The notes beneath the pieces are model-generated. The model was not told where the DNA came from. It ran no database searches and was given only the letters and a program-made list of their open reading frames with translations. The position numbers and the translations under genes were made by a program. Source: Verrucomicrobiales bacterium (GTDB lineage: Bacteria; Verrucomicrobiota; Verrucomicrobiia; Limisphaerales; J093). Taken from it: a stretch of DNA of 64,000 bases. The stretch lies in assembly GCA_024233215.1 (NCBI GenBank), contig JACKPW010000001.1, positions 558,001 through 622,000 of the forward strand, in the 5' to 3' direction. This document shows, one piece after another, positions 15,983-23,361 of this stretch; the stretch's first letter is position 1, and every line of letters begins with the position of its first letter.

Positions 15983-16504
15983 ATGGATCAACCCCCGCCA
16001 GTTCCCGGAGTCGAACTCGAGCTGCCCGCAGCCCTGACGGCCGAGATCGACGAGATCGTGGGCCGTTACCCGCAGAAACGGAGCGCCGCGGTCATGGTGT
16101 TGCACGCCCTGCAGGATCACCTGGGTTACCTGACGCCCGACGCGATGGAGTGGACGGCCGCCCGACTGGAACTTCAGCCGATCCACATCTACGAGCTGGT
16201 GACGTTTTATCCGATGTTCCGGCAGCGGCCGGTGGGGAACCTGCATCTCAAGGTGTGCCGCACCCTGAGCTGTGCCCTGGCCGGTTCGCACCAGTTGCAC
16301 GCCCACCTGTGCCGGAAGCTGGGGCTGGACCCGCACGGTCACGGGCCGCAGACCACGGAGGATGGCCGGGTCACGGTGGAGTTTGTGGAATGCCTGGCGA
16401 CGTGCGGCACCGGGCCGGTGGTGCTGGCAAACGACGTCTTTCACGAGCACGTCACGCCGGGAACGGCCGATGAGCTGTTGAAACAGGCGGGGGTGTCAAA
16501 GTGA
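15983..16504 (+). CDS. nuoE: NADH-quinone oxidoreductase subunit E
   Basis: 173-residue NuoE, 24-kDa subunit with a thioredoxin-like fold and a 2Fe-2S cluster (N1a). Ligands are seen as Cys-x4-Cys in VCRTLSCALAG and Cys-x3-Cys in ECLATCGTGP. The helical N-terminal part contains IDEIVGRYPQKRSAAVMVL and TFYPMFRQRPVG. Start ATG 2 bases after nuoD. After this gene the operon is broken by 414 bases containing hairpins and an antisense tRNA before nuoF. Confidence 0.96.
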   Translation: MDQPPPVPGVELELPAALTAEIDEIVGRYPQKRSAAVMVLHALQDHLGYLTPDAMEWTAARLELQPIHIYELVTFYPMFRQRPVGNLHLKVCRTLSCALAGSHQLHAHLCRKLGLDPHGHGPQTTEDGRVTVEFVECLATCGTGPVVLANDVFHEHVTPGTADELLKQAGVSK

Positions 16505-16546
16505 TGTTTCCCCGCCCCAGTGCAGGACGTGCGCCACTGAAGCGTA

Positions 16547-16613
16547 GCAGCCGACGTAAGCAGGCTCATTCCAGTCGGCGCGCAGGATGCCGGAGCCACC
16601 TGACGTCGGTTGC
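16547..16613. repeat. imperfect inverted repeat between nuoE and nuoF
   Basis: GCAGCCGACGT (16547-16557) pairs with ACGTCGGTTGC (16603-16613), with one G-U pair. A loop of 45 bases separates the arms. It lies 43 bases after the nuoE stop and may act as a 3' hairpin or be an intergenic repeat. Confidence 0.45.
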
Positions 16614-16683
16614 TCCGACCCTCGTGGAAAGCCCCCATTCACGATGGGGCAGGCAACGGGGCCTTGAACCAGTCAGGCCGCTG

Positions 16684-16743
16684 CGGAGTCAGTCCTTACT
16701 CTTGGCGGAGGGAGCGCCGTCCATGGCTGCAGGACTGACTCCG
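16684..16743. repeat. 12-bp inverted repeat with nested hairpin
   Basis: CGGAGTCAGTCC (16684-16695) and GGACTGACTCCG (16732-16743) are perfect complements with a 36-base interior that itself contains GGCG/CGCC. It lies just downstream of the tRNA-Gln gene on the minus strand, so it could serve as its terminator, or be a miniature repeat in the operon gap. Confidence 0.55.
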
Positions 16744-16783
16744 TCGCTCGGGGCATGGAAAGCGGGAAGGAAGCCTGGGAGGT

Positions 16784-16857
16784 TGGCTGCCGGACTAGGA
16801 TTCGAACCTAGACAAACAGTTCCAGAGACTGCTGTGCTACCGTTACACCATCCGGCA
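16784..16857 (-). tRNA. tRNA-Gln (CUG anticodon)
   Basis: Cloverleaf can be folded by hand on the minus strand. The acceptor stem is TGCCGGA/TCCGGCA, the D stem GTGT/GCAC, and the anticodon stem GCAGT/ACTGT. The 7-base loop CTCTGGA gives anticodon CTG (codon CAG, Gln). The T stem CTAGG/CCTAG encloses TTCGAAT. Discriminator G and CCA are encoded (16784-16787). It lies antisense between nuoE and nuoF, which is an unusual place for a tRNA gene. Confidence 0.95.
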
Positions 16858-16873
16858 AACCGCAAGGGGGGCG

Positions 16874-16901
16874 ACAATACCCGCCTGCCCGGGCATGTCA
16901 A
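16874..16901 (-). promoter_or_regulatory. predicted tRNA-Gln promoter
   Basis: On the minus strand TTGACA (16901-16896), 16-base spacer, TATTGT (16879-16874), about 16 bases before the mature tRNA 5' end at 16857. It overlaps an alternative nuoF ATG (16895), which supports the later ATG at 16919 as the nuoF start. Confidence 0.55.
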
Positions 16902-16918
16902 GAACTCGCTGGCGCGTC

Positions 16919-18250
16919 ATGGCTGAGGAACACCGGTTGATCACGAAACAGTTTCGCGAGGCGGGTTACACGCCGGACCTGGACTGTTACCTGCGCCACG
17001 GCGGCTACGACACCCTGCGCCGGGCGCTCCGGGTGACCCCGGAACAACTGCGCAATGAGGTCGGCGTCTCCGGCCTGCGGGGTCGCGGAGGGGCCGGGTT
17101 CTCCTGCGGCCTCAAGTGGTCCCTCGTGGACCGGCGCAGCGGCAAGCCGATTTACCTCGTCTGCAACGCGGACGAATCGGAGCCGGGCACCTTCAAGGAC
17201 CGGCAGATCATTCACCTCGATCCCCATCAACTGATCGAGGGCATGATTCTGGCGTGCTACGCGAACGACGTTCACCTGGCCTTCATCTACATCCGCGGGG
17301 AGTTCGCCGAAGGCGCCCGGATTCTGAACCTCGCCCTGACCGAGGCGCGGGCGAAGGGCTTCCTCGGCAAGGGCATTCTGGGCGGCACTTACGACCTGGA
17401 CATCCATGTGCACCGGGGCGCCGGCGCCTACATCTGCGGCGAGGAAACCGGCCTGCTGGAGTCGCTCGAGGGCAAACGCCCCTACCCTCGGGTGAAACCG
17501 CCGTACTACCCGGCCGTGCTTGGCCTTTACCAGTGCCCCACCATCGTCAACAACGTGGAGACCCTGTGCGCGGTGAAACACGTCCTCGCGATGGGCGGCA
17601 CCGAATACGCCAAACTGGGACGCCCCAACAACACCGGCACCCGGCTTGTCTGCCTGAGTGGTCACGTGCAGCAACCGGGTTACTTCGAGATCGAGGTGGG
17701 CGCCGTCACCTTCCGCGACCTGATCTTCGATCCGGCCTTTGGCGGCGGTCTCCGGGAGGACCGCACATTGAAGGCGATCATTCCCGGTGGCGCGTCGGCG
17801 AAGGTCTTTCGCGCCGATGAGAAAGTCACGCTGGGCGGCCCGGGACTCGAGGGGGCCGGGCCCAAACGGAAGGTGGACGTGCTGGATCTGCCCTACGATT
17901 TCACCACCCTCACCGCGGCGGGGAGCATGTCGGGATCGGGAGGCATCATCGTGCTGGACGACTCCACCGACATCGTGGCGGCGCTGGCGAATCTGAGCGA
18001 GTTCTTCGCCCACGAAAGCTGCGGCCAATGCACGCCCTGCCGCGAAGGGTCGCTTTGGATGGCCAAGATCCTGCGACGGCTGGGCTCGGGCCAGGGTCGC
18101 GCGGGGGATGCCGACCAGTTGCTGCACATCGCGGACAACATCCCGGGCGGCCGGACCATCTGCGCCTTCGGCGAGGCCTGCTCCTGGCCCGTCCAGAGCT
18201 TCGTGGGGAAGTTCAAGGCGGAGTTCGAGACGAAGGAGGCAGGAGTCTAG
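16919..18250 (+). CDS. nuoF: NADH-quinone oxidoreductase subunit F
   Basis: 443-residue NuoF, which binds NADH and FMN and carries the N3 4Fe-4S cluster. The flavin/NADH loop is GLRGRGGAGFSCGLKW with CNADESEPGTFKDR; RGAGAYICGEETGLLESLEG is also diagnostic. The N3 ligands appear as ESCGQCTPCREG plus the cysteine in TICAFGEACSW. ATG 16919 is chosen over 16895 because the latter lies inside the -35 box of the divergent tRNA. Separated from nuoE by an intergenic gap but 9 bases from nuoG. Confidence 0.96.
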   Translation: MAEEHRLITKQFREAGYTPDLDCYLRHGGYDTLRRALRVTPEQLRNEVGVSGLRGRGGAGFSCGLKWSLVDRRSGKPIYLVCNADESEPGTFKDRQIIHLDPHQLIEGMILACYANDVHLAFIYIRGEFAEGARILNLALTEARAKGFLGKGILGGTYDLDIHVHRGAGAYICGEETGLLESLEGKRPYPRVKPPYYPAVLGLYQCPTIVNNVETLCAVKHVLAMGGTEYAKLGRPNNTGTRLVCLSGHVQQPGYFEIEVGAVTFRDLIFDPAFGGGLREDRTLKAIIPGGASAKVFRADEKVTLGGPGLEGAGPKRKVDVLDLPYDFTTLTAAGSMSGSGGIIVLDDSTDIVAALANLSEFFAHESCGQCTPCREGSLWMAKILRRLGSGQGRAGDADQLLHIADNIPGGRTICAFGEACSWPVQSFVGKFKAEFETKEAGV

Positions 18251-18259
18251 ACCCACCGC

Positions 18260-19945
18260 ATGTCGAGCACCACGCCATCCCAGACAACAGCTGCCGACAC
18301 CCTCACCGTCCGGGTGAACGGCCGGGAGGTCGTCGTTCCGCGCACCATGCCCGAGGCGGTGTCCGGCAAAGCGGTGCCCACCACCATGATCCAGGCATGC
18401 GAGGCCGCCGGGGTCACCGTGCCGCATTACTGCTATCACCCGAAACTCCCGGTCGCCGGCAATTGCCGCATGTGTCTGGTCGAGTTCGGCACGCCCGCCC
18501 TCGGCCCGGACCGGCAACCGCTCCTCAATCCCGACGGTTCCCCCGTCATTCGCCAATCCCCCCGCCCCGCCATCGCCTGCGCCACCCCGGTGTCGCCCGG
18601 CATGGAAATCTACACGGACACCGACGGCGTCCACGCGATGCGGCGCGCGGTGATGGAGTTCCTGCTCATCAACCATCCGCTCGACTGCCCGATCTGCGAC
18701 CAGGCCGGCGAATGCAAACTGCAGGAATACGCCCTGGACCACGGCCAGGCCGCCAGCGGCTTCGACGAGGTCAAGGTCCACAAGCCCAAGACGGTCGACC
18801 TCGGACCACGCATTCTGCTCGACGCCGAGCGTTGCATCCTCTGCTCCCGCTGCATCCGGTTCACCCGGGACATCGCGCGTGACGACGCGTTGGGCATCAT
18901 CAATCGCGGCAGCTACAACACGATTGCCGCCTACCCGGGCCGGCAGTTCGACAACAACTACACCCTCAACACCGCGGACCTCTGTCCGGTCGGCGCGCTC
19001 ACCTCGAAGGACTTCCGGTTCCGGATGCGGGTCTGGTTCCTGAAGGAAAGCAAATCCCTGTGCGCCGGCTGCGGCACCGGCTGCAACCTCCTCGTGGGTT
19101 CGCGGGAGAACCGGATTCACCGCTTCACCCCCCGCCAAAACGACGCGGTCAACTCCTGTTGGATGTGCGATGAAGGGCGTTTGAACTACCGCTGGGTGGG
19201 ACGGGGGGATCGGCTCAAGTCGCCGTTGAACCGTCGTTCGGGTGCCACCGAATGGGGCACGGTCCTGGATGAAACCGCGGACCTTCTCCGGAATGCGTCG
19301 CGGGGTTCCGTGGCGGTGATCGGTTCGGCCCGCGCCACCTGCGAGGAGTTGTTCCTGTTGAAAAAGCTCTGCCAGCACCTCGGCGCCCGCAGCGATTGCG
19401 TCCCACGCGAGGGCGAGGCCGACGGTCTGCTCGTCAGCGACGACCGGAACCCGAACAGCCACGGCGCCCGGTTGACAGGGGTCTGCTTCACCGAGATCGG
19501 CATCAACCTCCCCTACCTCGCCAACGACATCGAGGCGGGCAAGATTCGCACACTGCTCGTGCTGGGTGAGGACCTCACGAAACCGGAGCTCGAATTACCA
19601 ACCGATCTGCTGGGCAGGCTCGAGAACCTGATCGTCGGCGACATCCTGCCCAATCCGACCGTGGACCAGGCCCACATTGTGCTTCCCGGTTGCGCGCATC
19701 TGGAGAAGCGCGGGACTTTCATCAATGTCAACGGCCGGGTGCAACGGTTCTTCAAGGCGGTGGAACCACCCGGGCAGGCCATGCCCGAAACCGGGTGGTT
19801 GGGCGGGTTGCTGGAGCGCCTCACCGGCGAAGCCCCGGCCCGCTCCGCCGAGGCTCTTTTCAACCAACTGGCGGAAGCGACCCCGGCCTTGAAGGGGCTG
19901 ACGTGGGCGGCGCTGGGCGACCAGGGGGTCACCGTTGAAGTGTAG
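18260..19945 (+). CDS. nuoG: NADH-quinone oxidoreductase subunit G (short form)
   Basis: 561-residue NuoG. The N-terminal ferredoxin-like domain has the 2Fe-2S ligands (CYHPKLPVAGNCRMC). His/Cys 4Fe-4S ligands follow in CPICDQAGECKLQEYALDHG, then RCILCSRCIRFTRDIA and CPVGALTSKDF. A CAGCGTGC...CWMC set fits the extra N7-type cluster. The molybdopterin-oxidoreductase-like C-terminal domain is present but short, so the protein is much shorter than E. coli NuoG (about 900 residues). A gap of 680 bases with a mobile-type unit follows before nuoH. Confidence 0.95.
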   Translation: MSSTTPSQTTAADTLTVRVNGREVVVPRTMPEAVSGKAVPTTMIQACEAAGVTVPHYCYHPKLPVAGNCRMCLVEFGTPALGPDRQPLLNPDGSPVIRQSPRPAIACATPVSPGMEIYTDTDGVHAMRRAVMEFLLINHPLDCPICDQAGECKLQEYALDHGQAASGFDEVKVHKPKTVDLGPRILLDAERCILCSRCIRFTRDIARDDALGIINRGSYNTIAAYPGRQFDNNYTLNTADLCPVGALTSKDFRFRMRVWFLKESKSLCAGCGTGCNLLVGSRENRIHRFTPRQNDAVNSCWMCDEGRLNYRWVGRGDRLKSPLNRRSGATEWGTVLDETADLLRNASRGSVAVIGSARATCEELFLLKKLCQHLGARSDCVPREGEADGLLVSDDRNPNSHGARLTGVCFTEIGINLPYLANDIEAGKIRTLLVLGEDLTKPELELPTDLLGRLENLIVGDILPNPTVDQAHIVLPGCAHLEKRGTFINVNGRVQRFFKAVEPPGQAMPETGWLGGLLERLTGEAPARSAEALFNQLAEATPALKGLTWAALGDQGVTVEV

Positions 19946-19995
19946 CGGGGCGAGATTCAGGCGAAGGCTGCAGGCATTGTGGCTACTTGAGACTG

Positions 19996-20507
19996 AACAT
20001 TGAGGATTGAGCATTGAGCATTGAGCATCGGCTATTCTTCATCGCTGCCCTTCGGGCGTCTTCTTCGACGTTTGGCAGTTGCCACGGAGGAGCTGAGGAT
20101 CCGGCAGAGCTGGCTGCACTCATCCTGCACCTGTCCCAGTCGCTTCCTTGTCAGCAGGTCCCCAATAACAATGAACTTCAGCCAGCCTTCCGTTTCCACC
20201 AGTTCCTTGAGGGCGATATTGATCTTGTGCGCGAAGTCCGGTCGACTCTCAGCCACCCGTCCCTCATCGTAGTTGGGCGGCGCGGCCGTACCGCACCGGA
20301 TGAGTTGCCCGGCGACATGCCGGCCCGTGCGAGTGTTCGGAAGGGCGTCCACGACCTTCGCCACCCGGGCGGCGAAGTGCAAGAGCCGATCCGAGAGTTC
20401 CTGCGGGTTCATGATGAGACTGATCAAACGTATTCTTTCGGGCCGGAGCCTGCTCCAAGCGGCGGTGTGTCGGAAAGGACAAATGCTCAATGCTCAATGC
20501 TCAATCC
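19996..20507 (-). mobile_element. array-bounded four-helix-bundle unit (intact copy)
   Basis: A minus-strand gene for an S23/IVP-like four-helix bundle protein is framed by inverted short-period arrays. On the left (19996-20029) the 7-base word TTGAGCA repeats three times plus variants; on the right (20481-20507) its complement TGCTCAA repeats. The unit sits between nuoG and nuoH, which are normally adjacent, so it looks inserted. A second, decayed copy with the same array words lies at 32111-32333. The mechanism of movement is unknown and no transposase is present; calling it mobile is inference. Confidence 0.5.
20032..20412 (-). CDS. four-helix bundle protein (S23/IVP-like, TIGR02436-type)
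   Basis: 126 residues, all helical. The core resembles the four-helix bundle proteins first found in 23S rRNA intervening sequences: LPNTRTGRHVAGQLIRCGTA, PPNYDEGRVAESRPDFAHKI, NIALKELVETEGWLKFI. It ends in a basic tail (RRRRRPKGSDEE). ATG at 20412 (MNPQELSDRL) starts the first helix; an upstream start at 20490 would begin at the repeat array and add non-family sequence. No rRNA gene is near. Antisense to and inside the nuo operon. Molecular function of such free-standing proteins is not established. Confidence 0.8.
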   Translation of the reverse strand: MNPQELSDRLLHFAARVAKVVDALPNTRTGRHVAGQLIRCGTAAPPNYDEGRVAESRPDFAHKINIALKELVETEGWLKFIVIGDLLTRKRLGQVQDECSQLCRILSSSVATAKRRRRRPKGSDEE

Positions 20508-20625
20508 TCCACTCCCCAACGCCCAACGCCCCACGCTCAATCTGATCGCTCCATCCGCAACCGCGCTTGTCCTGCAGACCCAATGTCCTGAGCCCTAAGG
20601 AAGACGGCACCCGCCGCATACGCAA

Positions 20626-21657
20626 ATGGCCCCCTCCCTCCATTTCCTCCTGTTCAGCGCCCTCAAGGTTGTGATCGTCACGGTCGTGCTCCTGACCATC
20701 GTGGCCTACACGGTCTACGTGGAGCGCAAGGTGTGTGCGTTCATCCAGGATCGCATCGGGCCGAATCGCACCGGTCCGTTGGGACTGCTGCAGCCGCTGG
20801 CCGATGCGGTGAAGGCGTTCCTCAAGGAGGACTTCGTCCCGGGCCACGTCCGGCGCGCCTACTTCTGGCTGGCCCCGGCGATCGTCATGATTCCCAGCCT
20901 CGTCACCATCGCGGTGATCCCGTTCGGCTCGGTGCTCGGTCGCGAACCGATGGTCCTGGCCGACCTCAACATCGGCGTCCTGTTCACCTTCGCGGTCGTG
21001 TCCCTGGGGGTCTACGGGATCGTGCTCGCCGGTTATGCGGCCAATTCGAAGTACCCCTTCATGGGCGGCATTCGATCCAGTGCCCAGGTCATTTCCTATG
21101 AGGTTGCCATGGGATTGTCGGTGGTCCCGGTCTTCCTGCTGACCGGCAACCTCAACCTGGGAGCGCTGGTGGAATACCAGTCCGGCGGGTTGTTTGGCTG
21201 GATGATCTTCAAGCAACCGCTCGCGTTTCTGATCTTTGTCGTGGCCGCGTTCGCCGAAACCAACCGATTGCCGTTCGACATGCCCGAGGCGGAACAGGAG
21301 CTGGCGGGCGGTTACAATGTCGAATACGGTTCCATCAAGTTCGCCATGTTCTTCCTCGCCGAATACGCGAACATGGTCGCGGCCTCCGCCATGATCGTGA
21401 CGTTGTTCCTCGGTGGCTGGAGCCTGCCGTTTCTCGGGCTGAACCAGCCAGCCGCCACCTGGTTCGCCGGGCTCATCCACATCGGCGTCTTCCTGGGGAA
21501 GATGTTCGCGGTGTTGCTGGTGTTCATCTGGCTGCGCTGGATGCTGCCGCGTTTCCGTTACGACCAGCTCATGGACCTGGGCTGGAAACGCTTCGTGCCG
21601 CTCGCCCTCGCCAACGTGGCCCTCACCGCCATCGTCCTCTGGTTGCAGGCTCCCTGA
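20626..21657 (+). CDS. nuoH: NADH-quinone oxidoreductase subunit H
   Basis: 343-residue NuoH, the membrane subunit at the junction of peripheral and membrane arms and part of the quinone channel. About eight transmembrane helices are visible. Signatures include YVERKVCAFIQDRIGPNRTG, GPLGLLQPLADAVKAFLKED, and the charged loop AFAETNRLPFDMPEAEQELA followed by GYNVEYG. Length normal. It restarts the operon after the inserted four-helix-bundle unit; no strong promoter was seen just upstream. Followed by nuoI after 8 bases. Confidence 0.97.
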   Translation: MAPSLHFLLFSALKVVIVTVVLLTIVAYTVYVERKVCAFIQDRIGPNRTGPLGLLQPLADAVKAFLKEDFVPGHVRRAYFWLAPAIVMIPSLVTIAVIPFGSVLGREPMVLADLNIGVLFTFAVVSLGVYGIVLAGYAANSKYPFMGGIRSSAQVISYEVAMGLSVVPVFLLTGNLNLGALVEYQSGGLFGWMIFKQPLAFLIFVVAAFAETNRLPFDMPEAEQELAGGYNVEYGSIKFAMFFLAEYANMVAASAMIVTLFLGGWSLPFLGLNQPAATWFAGLIHIGVFLGKMFAVLLVFIWLRWMLPRFRYDQLMDLGWKRFVPLALANVALTAIVLWLQAP

Positions 21658-21665
21658 TCCCGATC

Positions 21666-22217
21666 ATGATCGTCAAACGCCGCAAACTCAGCTTCTTCGA
21701 ACGGCTCTACCTGCCGGCCCTCGTGGCCGGTCTCTGGGTGACCGTGCGGCATTTCTTTCGTCGCAAGGTCACGATGCAATACCCGGAGGAACGCTGGGTG
21801 GTACCGCCGGGCTACCGCGGGGCGCCTTACCTGGTGCGCGACCAGGACGGCCACACCAAGTGCGTTTCCTGCCAGCTCTGCGAGTTCGTCTGCCCGCCCC
21901 GCGCCATCCGCATCGTCCCGCCGGGGCCCGATGCCCCCCCGGCCGACCGGCGCAACGCCGAGAAGATGCCGCGCGAGTTCGAGATCAACATGCTCCGCTG
22001 CATCTTCTGCGGCTTCTGCGAGGAGGTCTGTCCCGAGGAAGCGATCTTCCTGCAGCAGGACTACTCGCTCACCGGCCTGGCCCGTGGCGAGATGGTCTAT
22101 GACAAGGAGAAGCTCCTCGCCCTCGGCGGCACCCACCAGGACCGGCATCTGAAGTGGACCCGCAAACGCGAGGAGGCCGCGGCACAAGAGGCGTTCCCGC
22201 CTGCAACCGCCGGCTGA
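21666..22217 (+). CDS. nuoI: NADH-quinone oxidoreductase subunit I
   Basis: 183-residue NuoI, with two 4Fe-4S clusters (N6a/N6b). The two ferredoxin motifs are CVSCQLCEFVCPPRAI and CIFCGFCEEVCPEEAI. An N-terminal amphipathic region (LSFFERLYLPALVAGLWVTV) contacts the membrane. The operon stops here: nuoJ-N are not in the window, so the proton-pumping antiporter-like subunits are encoded elsewhere. Confidence 0.96.
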   Translation: MIVKRRKLSFFERLYLPALVAGLWVTVRHFFRRKVTMQYPEERWVVPPGYRGAPYLVRDQDGHTKCVSCQLCEFVCPPRAIRIVPPGPDAPPADRRNAEKMPREFEINMLRCIFCGFCEEVCPEEAIFLQQDYSLTGLARGEMVYDKEKLLALGGTHQDRHLKWTRKREEAAAQEAFPPATAG

Positions 22218-22238
22218 GCCGTGAGCACTCAGGGCAAA

Positions 22239-22270
22239 GACACGGATTCCACGAATTTCCACGGATTTGA
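22239..22270. repeat. short-period array, CACGGATT/CACGAATT type
   Basis: Three imperfect repeats of the words CACGGATTCCACGAATTTCC and CACGGATTT lie 21 bases after nuoI. The same kind of word forms the inverted pair at 23964-24125. Probably one arm of a decayed unit. Confidence 0.4.
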
Positions 22271-22381
22271 GGAGAGGAGCAGAGAGCGCAGGCTTCGGCG
22301 GCTGGGGTTGGCTTCGTGACCATGAAGGCAGTCGTCAACCAGGACATCAATGCAGTCTGCGCCAACGGCGCCGGGACTCAT

Positions 22382-22521
22382 CAGCCCAGCGGCAACGCCC
22401 TGGGGCAAGGGCACCACAAAACCACCGTGGCCCTGAAAGGGCACAACTCCAACAGCTGTCGCCCTTTCAGGGCTGGGGTCATCCTGGGGGGCGGCGTTCC
22501 CAGGGCGTTGCCACTGGGCTG
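22382..22521. repeat. nested palindromic element (MITE-like), 140 bp
   Basis: Outer arms of 23 bases (22382-22404 and 22499-22521) match as inverted repeats with one mismatch. Inside, CCCTGAAAGGGC (22431-22442) and GCCCTTTCAGGG (22461-22472) form a perfect 12-bp stem. The element is non-coding and lies between the nuoI and vapC genes. It could be a miniature inverted-repeat element or a strong double hairpin ending transcripts from both sides. Confidence 0.65.
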
Positions 22522-22610
22522 GTGAGTGTGGGCACCTTTGGTGCGACTGTGACGGGGGCAAGGGAATCCAGCCCGCCCCGTTGCAACCCGCCGTCGCGAG
22601 GGGCCCTCCT

Positions 22611-23015
22611 TCAATGCAGTTCAACCAATTGGACCGGCACAATGCGTGCGATGTGTTGAAAGTCCTTGTCCGTGCTCAACACGGTCCACATCCGGTTGAT
22701 GGCGACAGCGGCAATCAGGAAGTCGGTGTGGGCGGCTTGGACCCCCTGGCCCAGGCACCGATTACACAGCTCGGCGGCCATTTCGTAATCCTCGGTGGTG
22801 ACCTCCAAATCGGGAAATGCAGACAGGAGGTCTCGCAGGCGATCGAATTGCTCACGGTGCCGGATCCCCGAGAGAACCTCCTGCCGAACAGCTCCCAGCA
22901 TGACCACCAACCCCTCTCGGATCAACTTTCGCAAGGCCTCCACAGCCGGCTCCGGGACCGCCTCTCTCCGCCGAAATGCGAGGGACCACACGGAGGTATC
23001 AACGACGACCTTCAT
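22611..23015 (-). CDS. vapC: VapC-type PIN-domain toxin
   Basis: 134 residues. PIN-domain RNase with acidic residues at Asp6 (VVVDTSVWSL), Glu in VRQEVLSGI, Asp in AAHTDFLIAAVA, and Asp in STDKDFQHI. VapC toxins cleave tRNA or rRNA and are neutralised by the partner VapB. Its start codon overlaps the stop of the upstream vapB (ATGA), the usual antitoxin-toxin arrangement. Confidence 0.92.
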   Translation of the reverse strand: MKVVVDTSVWSLAFRRREAVPEPAVEALRKLIREGLVVMLGAVRQEVLSGIRHREQFDRLRDLLSAFPDLEVTTEDYEMAAELCNRCLGQGVQAAHTDFLIAAVAINRMWTVLSTDKDFQHIARIVPVQLVELH

Positions 23016-23212
23016 GCCCGCCGCCGTTGCTTCCGGTAGTCGTAATCCTCGTCGTAGTCGATCGCCCCAAACAACTCCAGAATGCCCTGCTGCTTGCGAC
23101 GTGCGATGTACTCTCCCAACGCCTCGGTCACCGCTGCCTTCTTGCTCCGGTGCCCGCCAAGGCTGACAGCCTCCTCCAGCAAGGATCGTTCGATATCTAG
23201 ATTAGTTGCCAC
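23012..23212 (-). CDS. vapB: VapB-type antitoxin
   Basis: 66 residues starting from GTG at 23212, giving M(V)ATNLDIERSLLEEAVSLGG, which matches the canonical ATNL.I...LL start of DUF2191-type antitoxins. It is followed by HRSKKAAVTEALGEYIARRK and an acidic/aromatic tail (ELFGAIDYDEDYDYRKQ) for toxin binding. An in-frame ATG at 23233 lies inside a palindrome that looks like the operator, so the GTG is preferred. Overlaps vapC by 4 bases. Confidence 0.88.
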   Translation of the reverse strand: MATNLDIERSLLEEAVSLGGHRSKKAAVTEALGEYIARRKQQGILELFGAIDYDEDYDYRKQRRRA

Positions 23213-23218
23213 GCACAA

Positions 23219-23245
23219 GACCTCGCACAACATATTGTGCAGGTC
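23219..23245. promoter_or_regulatory. operator-like palindrome upstream of vapBC
   Basis: The arms GACCTCGCACAA (23219-23230) and TTGTGCAGGTC (23235-23245) are complementary apart from one bulged base. The palindrome lies 7 bases upstream of the vapB GTG. VapB/VapBC complexes usually repress their own promoter through such sites; the role here is inferred from position. Confidence 0.5.
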
Positions 23246-23361
23246 AAGGCCGGGGTTCGGGCAAAACGGCCCAGCGTTGTCCAAGCGTCCCGGAGCCCTC
23301 CAAATCCCCGCGTCTCCGCGCCCCTGCGCGAGTCGGTTCGCCGCCACCCTCGCGATCGCCC

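Noticed and set aside
16898..19462. Long open frame (854 codons) on the minus strand opposite nuoF and nuoG
   Set aside because: It mirrors two conserved complex I genes, has no domain resemblance and a composition typical of antisense frames in high-GC DNA.
20413..20490. Longer start for the four-helix-bundle gene
   Set aside because: The extra residues run into the repeat array region and do not match the family; ATG 20412 starts the first helix.
23213..23233. ATG start at 23233 for vapB
   Set aside because: It falls in the operator-like palindrome, while the GTG at 23212 gives the canonical ATNL start.
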